Source of the DNA: Candidatus Acetothermia bacterium | GTDB lineage: Bacteria; Bipolaricaulota; Bipolaricaulia; RBG-16-55-9; DRXL01 | Reading direction: 5' to 3' | DNA length: 35,043 nt | NCBI GenBank assembly: GCA_016179105.1 | Contig: JACOSB010000005.1 | Location: 1 to 35,043 of the forward strand | Shown here: in pieces, positions 27,892-35,043 of the stretch | Numbering within the stretch: position 1 is the stretch's first letter | Layout of the letters: every line of letters starts with the position of its first letter | Notes under the pieces: model-generated | Told to the model about the DNA's origin: nothing | Database searches by the model: none | The model's input: the letters and a program-made list of their open reading frames with translations, nothing else | Program-made: the position numbers and the translations under genes

Positions 27892-29940
27892 ATGTCCATA
27901 CCGACTCAACTAAGTCTCAGTTTGGGGGAACCGCGGCCTCAAGAAAATCAAGACCCAGAACTGCCTATTGACCGCTTTTTCCCTGAAGAAGCAGCCAACG
28001 AATTGGCAAAGCTTGAGTCCTTCAACAAGCACTTATACCGCCCCAATACTTATCTGCACAAATGGTGGGCACGCCGCTCCGGCACCACTTTTCGCTATAT
28101 CTTAAAACAATTAGTCCGGGATTCAACAAAGCGTGATTTTTATGTCCGCGGAGGATTAGAGGAGATGATTATCCTTGATCCGATGATAGGCGGTGGAACG
28201 ACTCTACATGAAGCTATGCGGATGGGAGCGAATGTCATCGGCGTGGACATAGATCCAATTCCTGTCTTACAGGCGGAAGCATCATTGAATTTGATCCCTT
28301 TAGAACAAAAAATGAAAGTGTTTGAAACATTCTTTAAGGCTCTGCGTGAAAGCCTAGCCCCCGTTTATCAGACTAGTTGCTCAATCTGTCAGGAGGGAGC
28401 TGAGATCCAATTTACTCTATTCGGTTTACGGCGAAGATGTGGATGTCACGAAGCTTTATTTGTGGACAGCCTTATCCTTAGAGAGAACAACGGCGGCCCG
28501 CATGTGAAGCTTTGCAGTATATGTGGATCAATTTACCACTCGCCTCAGTCCCATTGTGATAATTTTCCTGCAAAAGCGATGATTTTAACCAAGGAGCAGT
28601 CCAAATGTGAAGTATGTCGTACTCCATTTCAAGAGATTCGTGAAGAGCCTTATAATCAACGTTATCAGCCGCTGACAATCGTGGGAGTGTGCTCTGAACA
28701 CGGTCAATTTTTTAAACCTCTTGACGAGAATGATCGAAAAATCCTGCAGCGAGCTCGAGAGGCAGCAAAACTGCTGTATTTCGGGAATCGCGAAGAGTGC
28801 AGAATTCCCAATGGACCCAAATCCGATGATTTGCACCGACGGAACATTGATAACTTCCAAGAATTGTTCACACCACGCCAACTCCTCTATCTGCATAAAG
28901 CAATTGATTTGTTGGCTGATTTTTCTCGAGAAGATCAACTATGGCTCCCCTTGTTGATTTCGACTTCATTGGAATTCAATTCCCTGTTATGTGGCTACAA
29001 GGGAGCTGATCGGCGACGCCCTGGTGCTATTCGTCATGTCTTTTCACATCATGCTTATTCTTTCCCGTACACTGCTCTAGAGAATAATCCAATTTCCACA
29101 GGCAAGACCTCCGGGACGTTGCAAAGACTCTTCTCTGATCGAATTGTCAAAGGTAGTCGATGGGCGCTGACACCCATCGAACGACGAGTCGTTGGAAGTA
29201 AAGCACAGGAAGTGCAGATCAGCGGAGAAGTGGATGGAGGTCAAGTGGTATACTCAATTAGAGAACTGCTCGAAGGTAATCGCCGATTCTATCTCCTCCA
29301 AGGAGATGCGAGACGACTTGCCCTTCCTGATAAGTGTGTGGATTACGTAGTGACCGACCCTCCTTATTATGACAGTGTACAGTACAGCGATCTTTCGAAT
29401 TTCTTCAGGGCTTGGCTTAGATTGCTATTGCCCCAGGAAGCCAACTGGATTTATGATCAACAGGCTTCAGCGGTGTTCGAAGGGGAGAGCACCAAGGTGG
29501 GCAGATATGCTGAAATGCTGGCTCAAATCTGGGGAGAGTGCGATCGAGTTCTCAAAAATGAATTTGGTCGATTGATCTTTACTTTTCACCATTGGAAAGC
29601 TGAGGCATGGGCTGAGCTGACCATATCCTTAAAACGCGCTGGGTTCATTTTAGTGAATCGTTATGTTGTTTTTTCGGAAAACCCGATCTCTGTACACATC
29701 AGAAATCTCAAGGCGCTTAAGCATGATAGCATTTTGGTGCTCAAATCGAATAGAGTCTATGGTCAAGCTCCCCCTTGGGCTAAACCTGCTCGGATCAATA
29801 CTGAGGACAGCTATGCCTTTTGTCGTGATTGCGGAACAACACTAGGGTGGTTATTGAACTCTGATCTAGGTGAGGAGCAAATATACAACGAATGGAGTCA
29901 TTTGATTAAAAAGGATAAAAATGGCAAAGCATCCGGCTGA
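27892..29940 (+). CDS. DNA methyltransferase of the COG1743/DUF1156-like type with zinc ribbons
   Basis: This 682-residue methylase modifies DNA to protect it from its partner nuclease. The N-terminal YRPNTYLHKWWARRSG is typical of the COG1743 group. The SAM-binding motif is DPMIGGGTT (about residues 96-104), and the catalytic DPPYYD lies at 489-494, so it is an amino-methyltransferase (N6-A or N4-C). Between these there are zinc-ribbon-like Cys pairs (163/166, 183/185, 208/211, 239/242). Its stop overlaps the NotI-family endonuclease start by 20 bp. The gene is visibly A+T-richer than its neighbours, a sign of transfer. Confidence 0.85.
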   Translation: MSIPTQLSLSLGEPRPQENQDPELPIDRFFPEEAANELAKLESFNKHLYRPNTYLHKWWARRSGTTFRYILKQLVRDSTKRDFYVRGGLEEMIILDPMIGGGTTLHEAMRMGANVIGVDIDPIPVLQAEASLNLIPLEQKMKVFETFFKALRESLAPVYQTSCSICQEGAEIQFTLFGLRRRCGCHEALFVDSLILRENNGGPHVKLCSICGSIYHSPQSHCDNFPAKAMILTKEQSKCEVCRTPFQEIREEPYNQRYQPLTIVGVCSEHGQFFKPLDENDRKILQRAREAAKLLYFGNREECRIPNGPKSDDLHRRNIDNFQELFTPRQLLYLHKAIDLLADFSREDQLWLPLLISTSLEFNSLLCGYKGADRRRPGAIRHVFSHHAYSFPYTALENNPISTGKTSGTLQRLFSDRIVKGSRWALTPIERRVVGSKAQEVQISGEVDGGQVVYSIRELLEGNRRFYLLQGDARRLALPDKCVDYVVTDPPYYDSVQYSDLSNFFRAWLRLLLPQEANWIYDQQASAVFEGESTKVGRYAEMLAQIWGECDRVLKNEFGRLIFTFHHWKAEAWAELTISLKRAGFILVNRYVVFSENPISVHIRNLKALKHDSILVLKSNRVYGQAPPWAKPARINTEDSYAFCRDCGTTLGWLLNSDLGEEQIYNEWSHLIKKDKNGKASG

Positions 29941-30751
29941 AATCTTCGGACATCCTCCCGATGTCACTTCGGCTCAGGCTCAAGATGATCGGAGGAAGTA
30001 TTGGTGTCCTTTTGTGAATCAGAAGTGTAACAAGCAAAGCCGCCTCATTAAATATCCAATGGGCGTCTGCGCTGTTCAATATGGTAAAGAGATTATTGCC
30101 TTATCTCCCAGAAGATTCTTACAAGACAACATAATCTTCAAGGATATCGCAGATCACTATTTCAATAGTCGTGATGATTTGCTATTATTCAGCGAAGTTG
30201 GTTTGAAGAAGGTGGGAACTTTCGACTATGTGATGGTCAAGCACAAACCTATGAGCAGTGAAATCGAGGATTTTGTCATAATTGAATTCCAGACTGCTCA
30301 GACTACAAGCACAGGAAAGCTAGTAGAAGCGCTCAAGGATTTTCTGAAGTACCAAAGGATCGACGGGAGAACTTACAAATTTGGGCTGAATCTTGCTGAT
30401 ATTTGGAAGCGATCTTTTACCCAGATTTTGAACAAGGGTATAGTTTTCGAGAATTGGGGCCATAAAATATATTGGGTCATTCAGGAACCTGTTTATCAAG
30501 ATTTGTTAGCTCGATATAAACTTCAGGGGATGCGCTACAATTCCACCCACAAGAGCGTTTTTGCCATCTATGACTTAAGACGCGTTGGCGATAAGCATGA
30601 GCTGTTCCAAACTCGAGTTGAGTCCTCCACTGTCGATGATTTATTCAAAGCTTTTCGTCATAACTCTAACGTTCCACCCAAAGATAAGTTCATCTCCAAC
30701 CTGGAGCGCAGACTGAAGGATCGAATGGAGTTGAAGATACAACTAGACTGA
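29921..30751 (+). CDS. NotI-family type II restriction endonuclease
   Basis: This 276-residue nuclease carries the NotI-family Cys signature KYWCPF...KCNK...YPMGVC (Cys29, Cys36, Cys50), which in NotI binds a metal. The PD-(D/E)XK-like site is D102 in FDYVMV and E122-F-Q124 in IIEFQTAQ, the same D...ExQ arrangement I recall for NotI (D160, E182, Q184). It overlaps the methylase gene, so the pair forms a complete restriction-modification system. The target cannot be stated, though an 8-bp G+C-rich site would be in family character. The gene is A+T-rich, which indicates acquisition from outside. Confidence 0.85.
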   Translation: MAKHPAEIFGHPPDVTSAQAQDDRRKYWCPFVNQKCNKQSRLIKYPMGVCAVQYGKEIIALSPRRFLQDNIIFKDIADHYFNSRDDLLLFSEVGLKKVGTFDYVMVKHKPMSSEIEDFVIIEFQTAQTTSTGKLVEALKDFLKYQRIDGRTYKFGLNLADIWKRSFTQILNKGIVFENWGHKIYWVIQEPVYQDLLARYKLQGMRYNSTHKSVFAIYDLRRVGDKHELFQTRVESSTVDDLFKAFRHNSNVPPKDKFISNLERRLKDRMELKIQLD

Positions 30752-30827
30752 TCTTTGAAGTGGAAAACACCATTGGTGATCACCTTGGACAAAGTGCCAT
30801 TGTTGTTTGCCAGTATGGAGTGATGAG

Positions 30828-32126
30828 ATGGAACCAAGGTGGGTGAGAGAAATGATTAAAGATTTTGACAGAGCAACCGCGCTCACGAATTCTATACGCA
30901 CTATTTCACTTACCCTTGCCCGCCGTCTCTTCATCATGCGCCAACGACTGGCCGGGCCGCGGCCTGCGGCCAACTCTGAGGGTATCATGCATGTCGTGCG
31001 TGATTTGGGATGTCTGCAACTCGACCCCACAAGCATCGTTGCGCGGAATCATTTACTCGTGCTCTGGAGCCGGCTGGGACCCTATGATCCGACGCATCTG
31101 GACAAGCTACTCTGGGAAGAGCGGCAGCTTTTTGAATACTGGGCCCACGCGGCGTCAATTGTGCTGACCGAAGACTATCCTGTCCATCAATTGAGAATGC
31201 GCCATTATCCCGCGGGTGACTCAACTTGGACTGAACGAGTTCGCACCTGGATGGATGAGAACAAATCATTACGCGACTCTATTCTCAAAGAACTTCGACA
31301 TCAGGGACCAATGCTCGCCAAAGAATTTGACGACAACGCGGTGAGAAGCTGGCAGTCCAGCGGTTGGACCAGCGGCCGCAATGTGGATCGAATGCTGGCA
31401 TTTTTGTGGAGCCAAGGGAAAGTCATGGTCGCCGGACGCCAAGGGGGGCAAAAGCTCTGGGATTTGTCGGAGCGATGTCTGCCTAAGTGGACTCCACTAG
31501 AAGATCTATCGGAGCGTGATGTGGTGCATCGCGCGGCGCAGAAGTCGCTGCGTGCCCTCGGAGTCGCTCGCGCCAAGGACATCGAGTTACACTACACAAG
31601 TGGTCGCTATCCGGGATTGGCGAGTGTTCTGAATGAGCTTGAAGATGAGGGTCGCATCGTCCGTGTGCAGATTGCCGAAGATAAACAGCTATGGCCCGGT
31701 GATTGGTACATCCATGCAGAGGATGTACCTTTGCTCGAGCGACTCGATGCGGGCGAATGGGAACCGCGCACGACGTTGCTCTCTCCTTTCGACAATCTGA
31801 TCTCTGAGCGACCACGAACAGAATTATTGTTTAACTTCAGATTTCGTCTGGAAATCTATGTGCCAAAGGCTAAGCGTCAGTACGGTTATTTTGTGATGCC
31901 AATTCTGCACGGAGACCGGCTGATCGGTCGCATTGACCCGCAGATGGATCGCAAACAGAAGAGACTGACGATCAATGCCGTTTACGCTGAGCCGAATGCT
32001 CCAATGGCCAAGCAGGCGGTACAGGCTATTGCCGGTGCGATTGAAGAGCTAGGTCAATTTTTAGGAGCGGATGAAATTGCATACACTCGGCGCGTGCCCG
32101 CAAAATGGAAGAGTGCGCTTCGTTGA
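30828..32126 (+). CDS. YcaQ/AlkX-like winged-helix DNA glycosylase
   Basis: This 432-residue protein belongs to the HTH_42 winged-helix family. It contains TLARRLFIMRQRLAG near the start, VRDLGCLQLDPTSIVARNHL and the hallmark LLSPFDNLI...RPRTELLFNFRFRLEIYVP with YGYFVMPILHGDRLIGRID towards the end. Members such as YcaQ and AZL unhook DNA interstrand crosslinks or repair alkylated bases. QLD in GCLQLDP lies where the catalytic Gln is found. I chose the ATG at 30828, but starts at 30807 and 30852 are possible. Confidence 0.85.
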   Translation: MEPRWVREMIKDFDRATALTNSIRTISLTLARRLFIMRQRLAGPRPAANSEGIMHVVRDLGCLQLDPTSIVARNHLLVLWSRLGPYDPTHLDKLLWEERQLFEYWAHAASIVLTEDYPVHQLRMRHYPAGDSTWTERVRTWMDENKSLRDSILKELRHQGPMLAKEFDDNAVRSWQSSGWTSGRNVDRMLAFLWSQGKVMVAGRQGGQKLWDLSERCLPKWTPLEDLSERDVVHRAAQKSLRALGVARAKDIELHYTSGRYPGLASVLNELEDEGRIVRVQIAEDKQLWPGDWYIHAEDVPLLERLDAGEWEPRTTLLSPFDNLISERPRTELLFNFRFRLEIYVPKAKRQYGYFVMPILHGDRLIGRIDPQMDRKQKRLTINAVYAEPNAPMAKQAVQAIAGAIEELGQFLGADEIAYTRRVPAKWKSALR

Positions 32127-32165
32127 TGAATTAAGGCAATCAAGAGTTAACCAAAGGAGATCGAT

Positions 32166-32729
32166 ATGACCCAAGCACCCACCCGCGAAGAGGTCGAACA
32201 ATTTATCATTGCCGCACATGGCAATTTCCCCAAGATGAAAGAGCTACTCGACGCGAACCCAGCCTTGTTGCACACGCGCTGGGACAAGACGAACGAGATG
32301 GCAATTGAAGCGGCTGCACATGTGGGCAACAAACAAGCCGCCGAGTATCTTTTATCTAAAGGCGCCTCACTCGACATCTGCACGGCTGCGATGCTGGGCA
32401 TGAACGACAAAGTGGCTTCATTCTTAAAAGAAAATTCAAAGCTGGCCAACGCTAAAGGTGCACATGGCATCCCCGTGCTCTTCTTCGCTGCACTCAGCGG
32501 GGACACAAAAATAGCTGAGTTGCTCGTCTCACATGGCAGTCGTGAGGGTGTCGATAGCGCGCTGCAAGGAGCCGTTCGCCTAGGCCGTACAGCGATGGTG
32601 AAATGGCTGCTTGATCGTGGAGCGAACGTCAATACCAAGGATTTTGAGGGCAAGACACCGCTCCAAGTCGCAACCGAGCGCAATTACACGGAGATAATCG
32701 CACTCCTGCAACCGCATGCGAATAAATAG
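32166..32729 (+). CDS. Ankyrin-repeat protein
   Basis: This 187-residue protein has about four or five ankyrin repeats. Typical units are AAAHVGNKQAAEYLLSKGAS, AALSGDTKIAELLVSHGS, AVRLGRTAMVKWLLDRGANV and GKTPLQVATERNYTEIIALL. Ankyrin repeats bind proteins. AAGGAG precedes the ATG. It stands 15 bp before the DinB gene and 39 bp after the YcaQ gene, so the three are probably co-transcribed. The partner is unknown. Confidence 0.85.
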   Translation: MTQAPTREEVEQFIIAAHGNFPKMKELLDANPALLHTRWDKTNEMAIEAAAHVGNKQAAEYLLSKGASLDICTAAMLGMNDKVASFLKENSKLANAKGAHGIPVLFFAALSGDTKIAELLVSHGSREGVDSALQGAVRLGRTAMVKWLLDRGANVNTKDFEGKTPLQVATERNYTEIIALLQPHANK

Positions 32730-32744
32730 AGAGGAGATAATCAC

Positions 32745-33221
32745 ATGGCTGCAACCATCAACGATCTGGTCGAACTGTTGCGTCACACACGCAAGCATTT
32801 TCTCAAGCACTTGAATGGGCTTAAAGACGAGCAGTGGGACTGGAAGCCGTATCCAGAGTGCAAGAGCATTCGAGAGACGTTGGCACATCTGATTGCGGAC
32901 GATCGAGCAGCGCTGCAATCGTTGCAAACGGGCAAAGAGCCGACGTACGAAACTTTACAAGAATCAGAACGGGACCTCACCAAACTTCTAGCCCTGTTGG
33001 ACAAATCGCACCAAGAGCTCTGTGAGTTCTTGCTGAAAAAGTACGCCAACGCTCCGCTCGATACGGAAGTTTGTGTATGGGGAACGAAGACCAAGATGGC
33101 CAGGGGCATCCCGTATTTCTTGTCGGAAGATTTTTATCACGCAGGACAAGTCGCGTTCATCCGCATGGCGACCGATCCCAAGTGGGATTACTACGCTGCG
33201 ATCTATGGAGGTCAGGGTTAA
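32745..33221 (+). CDS. DinB-family four-helix-bundle protein
   Basis: This 158-residue protein has the DinB/YfiT-like metal-site form: LKHLNGLKDEQWDWKPYP, IRETLAHLIADDRAAL (the first His) and EDFYHAGQVAFIRMATDP (the second His). The fold binds a divalent metal and often acts as a thiol-transferase or in damage response. GGAGATAATC precedes the ATG. Its stop is 7 bp from the GNAT gene, so they are an operon. Confidence 0.85.
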   Translation: MAATINDLVELLRHTRKHFLKHLNGLKDEQWDWKPYPECKSIRETLAHLIADDRAALQSLQTGKEPTYETLQESERDLTKLLALLDKSHQELCEFLLKKYANAPLDTEVCVWGTKTKMARGIPYFLSEDFYHAGQVAFIRMATDPKWDYYAAIYGGQG

Positions 33222-33228
33222 AAGAGCC

Positions 33229-33816
33229 ATGCCAATTCGATCTGCTTCGCTAAAGCTGGAGTTTCATCCAGTCACTCCGAAGCACTGGGCCGATTTCGAA
33301 AAACTCTTCGGCGAGCGTGGCGCGTGCGGCGGTTGCTGGTGCATGTTCCAACGTATCACGCGGGCTGAGTTCGCTCAGCAAAAGGGTGAGGGCAACAAGC
33401 GTGCGATGCGAAAGCTTGTCGACTCAGGCGAGGCTCCTGGGATTCTCGCGTATGTTGAGGGAGAGCCGATCGCCTGGTGCTCAATCGGGCCGCGGAAAAA
33501 TTTTTCAGCCATCGAGCGTTCGCGTATTCTCAAACGAGTGGATGACAAGCCCGTCTGGTCCATCGCTTGCTTCTTTGTTGACAAAAAATTCCGGCGTCAG
33601 GGAGTCACGGTGAAGTTGCTTGAAGCTGCGGTCGACTATGCTCGCAGGCAAGGAGCGAAGATCGTTGAGGGCTATCCCGTCGAGCCGAGGATGGAAAAGA
33701 TGCCCGATGTCTTTGCCTGGACGGGGTTTGCTTCTGCCTTCAAGAAAGCAGGGTTCAAAGAAGTTCTGCGACGCTCGGAGACGAGGCTGATCATGAGGTA
33801 TGTTGTAAAGAAGTGA
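33229..33816 (+). CDS. GNAT-family N-acetyltransferase
   Basis: I start at the ATG at 33229, because the longer frame reaches back over the DinB gene and adds unnatural residues. The 195-residue protein has FGERGACGGCWCMFQR near the start, WSIACFFVDKKFRRQGVTVK (the acetyl-CoA loop, similar to R-x-x-G-V/I) and KLLEAAVDYARRQGAKIVEG. These are marks of the GNAT group that contains the CGGCWC motif. The substrate is not known. Confidence 0.85.
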   Translation: MPIRSASLKLEFHPVTPKHWADFEKLFGERGACGGCWCMFQRITRAEFAQQKGEGNKRAMRKLVDSGEAPGILAYVEGEPIAWCSIGPRKNFSAIERSRILKRVDDKPVWSIACFFVDKKFRRQGVTVKLLEAAVDYARRQGAKIVEGYPVEPRMEKMPDVFAWTGFASAFKKAGFKEVLRRSETRLIMRYVVKK

Positions 33817-33853
33817 TGTAGTTCATATCCTCCTAACTAGACTTCTATAGCAT

Positions 33854-33880
33854 TTGACGTTTAACGCCTATCGTTATACA
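33854..33880 (+). promoter_or_regulatory. Candidate promoter of higBA, leaderless or nearly so
   Basis: TTGACG (33854-33859) and TATACA (33875-33880) are separated by 15 bp, slightly short. The GTG start of higB follows only 8 bp later, so the transcript would have almost no leader. No ribosome site is seen before the GTG. Confidence 0.4.
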
Positions 33881-33888
33881 CTTTTCTT

Positions 33889-34170
33889 GTGATCAAGTCG
33901 TTTAGGGAGAAAGAGACTAGAAAAGTTTTTGCTCGTCAATATTCTCGAAAGTTGCCATCCGACATTCAACAAATTGCCTTGCGCAAATTGCGTATGCTGA
34001 ACAATGCTCAGACTTTGAATGATCTTCGCCTTCCTCCTGCAAATCGCTTAGCAAAGCTGACTGGAGATCGGATTGGCCAATACAGCATTCGGATCAATGA
34101 CCGCTGGCGAATTTGTTTTGTATGGCAAGATGGTAACGCTTATGACGTCGAGATTGTCGATTACCATTAG
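33889..34170 (+). CDS. higB: HigB-type toxin (RelE/HigB superfamily)
   Basis: This 93-residue protein starts at GTG. It has the HigB signature FREKETRKVFARQYSRKLPS at the start, LRKLRMLNNAQTLNDLRLPP in the middle and RIGQYSIRINDRWRICFVWQ and DVEIVDYH at the end. The family cleaves mRNA at the ribosome. higA follows with a 10-bp gap. Toxin first, antitoxin second is the usual higBA order. Confidence 0.9.
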   Translation: MIKSFREKETRKVFARQYSRKLPSDIQQIALRKLRMLNNAQTLNDLRLPPANRLAKLTGDRIGQYSIRINDRWRICFVWQDGNAYDVEIVDYH

Positions 34171-34180
34171 GAGGTGCATC

Positions 34181-34486
34181 ATGGCACAGAATAAACTTCA
34201 TCCTGTTCATCCTGGGGAAGTTTTGCTTGAAGAGTTCTTAAAGCCGATGAAGATAAGTCAGAACCGATTAGCGCTGGATATTGGAGTGCCTCCAAGACGC
34301 ATCAACGAAATTGTGCTTGAGAAGCGGAGCATAACCGCCGATACGGCGCTGCGGTTAGCGCGTTATTTTGGTATGTCTCCGCAATTCTGGCTTGGGTTAC
34401 AGGCGGATTACGACCTGGACATGGCGATGGATGAACTAGGCAATAGGCTTGAGAAAGAGGTCAAGACGCACATGTCTGTCGACTAA
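34181..34486 (+). CDS. higA: HigA-type antitoxin (XRE HTH)
   Basis: This 101-residue protein begins MAQNKLHPVHPGEVLLEEFL, the conserved start of HigA. The HTH is in ISQNRLALDIGVPPRRINEI, and it ends with RLARYFGMSPQFWLGLQADY, which is very characteristic. AGGAGG overlaps the higB stop. HigA binds HigB and represses the shared promoter. Confidence 0.92.
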   Translation: MAQNKLHPVHPGEVLLEEFLKPMKISQNRLALDIGVPPRRINEIVLEKRSITADTALRLARYFGMSPQFWLGLQADYDLDMAMDELGNRLEKEVKTHMSVD

Positions 34487-34555
34487 GCCTGGGCTGCCCG
34501 CTGACGAGCAACCTCATCTTTCGGATTGATGATATAATTATTCCATGAGGTAAAT

Positions 34556-34933
34556 ATGGCTAAACCACGCGTGTTTATAAGCTCCACGTTCTATGACTTA
34601 CGTCACGTTCGCGAGGATTTGGAGCGTTTTGTTAACAGTCTTGGCTACGAGGCGGTTCGTCATGAGACAGGAGAGATTCCGTATGGATCAGAATCACCAC
34701 TGGAAGAATATGCCTATCGTGAAGTCGAGTTATGCGACATTCTTGTGTGTATAGTTGGAGGACGATATGGCAGTCCTTCTACTTCACGTGAAGGTTCTAT
34801 TACGCAAAACGAACTTAAGAGGGCTTTTGAAAAGGGTATCCAAGTCTTCATTTTCATTGAGCAAAATGTTCTCGCTGAATTTTCAACCTACCAAATCAAT
34901 AAGGACAGGACTTTCGCGTTTCAGCATAAATAG
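34556..34933 (+). CDS. Short DUF4062 protein
   Basis: This 125-residue protein contains the DUF4062 start motif PRVFISSTFYDLRHVREDLE, followed by YEAVRHETGEIPYG, DILVCIVGGRYGSPS and ITQNELKRAFEKGIQVFIFI. The domain is TIR-like or SIR2-like in general form and lies at the N-terminus of many defence-related and NTPase proteins. Here it ends soon after EQNVLAEFSTYQINKDRTF. Related proteins go on with further domains, so this one is probably truncated or a minimal form. ATGAGGTAAAT precedes the ATG, and TATAAT lies close upstream. The 107 bp after it have no gene, and an ATG at 35041 ends the window. Confidence 0.75.
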   Translation: MAKPRVFISSTFYDLRHVREDLERFVNSLGYEAVRHETGEIPYGSESPLEEYAYREVELCDILVCIVGGRYGSPSTSREGSITQNELKRAFEKGIQVFIFIEQNVLAEFSTYQINKDRTFAFQHK

Positions 34934-35043
34934 GCAGTAACCGCCCGCCTAGCAATGGACCATTTGTAGTCATACCAAGAAACGGCGGTCTGGAGGCGTT
35001 GCCATTCTAGCTTAAGAAAAGCCAAGAAGGCACAGAGAATATG

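Overview
The window is bacterial chromosomal DNA from an organism I cannot name with certainty. Several secreted proteins carry PKD repeats, and one ends in a T9SS-like sorting tail (LY.L.GKLV ... LANGAYLIV ... KLSVVR). Together with the copper proteins and a lactate/malate-type dehydrogenase, this style resembles uncultured lineages such as Bipolaricaulota (Acetothermia). That is a stylistic inference and not a phylogenetic result.

Layout. 42-1861 (minus): a two-PKD secreted protein and a membrane protein. 2343-2425: tRNA-Ser(TGA), followed by a tyrosine recombinase (2546-3472) and a secreted protein with a sorting tail (3591-4520). About 4.9-16.2 kb: a compact block of about 20 small genes, almost all on the minus strand and many with overlapping or abutting ends. 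It encodes a primase/SF3 helicase, a DUF669-like protein, XRE and ribbon-helix-helix regulators, zinc-finger proteins, a lipoprotein, many single-span membrane proteins, a paralogous family of small beta-rich proteins, a HELLH metallopeptidase and a broken serine recombinase. I see no terminase, portal, capsid protease, tail gene or packaging ATPase. The block also carries an iteron-like array next to the primase gene, a second dense array of TGTGATT half-sites in front of a ribbon-helix-helix gene, and several operator-like palindromes. I read it as a small integrated replicon. It may be a tailless or membrane-containing provirus, a phage satellite or an integrative plasmid, and its integration machinery is decaying. 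This is the best candidate for something undescribed.

16.3-17.8 kb: a PKD lipoprotein and a structurally abnormal tRNA-Leu(TAG). 18.0-19.5 kb (plus): malate dehydrogenase, a small membrane protein and a TusA-family protein. 19.5-25.1 kb (minus): a copper/redox block with a four-cupredoxin protein fused to DUF1264, a nitronate-monooxygenase remnant, a SnoaL-like lipoprotein, a SAM methyltransferase and a multicopper oxidase with its own C-terminal cupredoxin. 25.2-25.7 kb: HicBA. 25.7-27.8 kb: an unrecognised 385-residue protein, a zinc-ribbon protein and a VOC protein. 27.9-30.75 kb: an A+T-richer restriction-modification pair, a COG1743-type DNA methylase overlapping a NotI-family endonuclease. 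30.8-33.8 kb: YcaQ-like, ankyrin, DinB and GNAT genes. 33.9-34.9 kb: HigBA and a short DUF4062 protein. The right-hand 10 kb therefore has the look of a defence and toxin-antitoxin island inserted among housekeeping and stress genes.

All calls were made by eye from sequence and translated motifs. No database search was run. Family assignments rest on remembered motifs, and coordinates of short sites were counted by hand.
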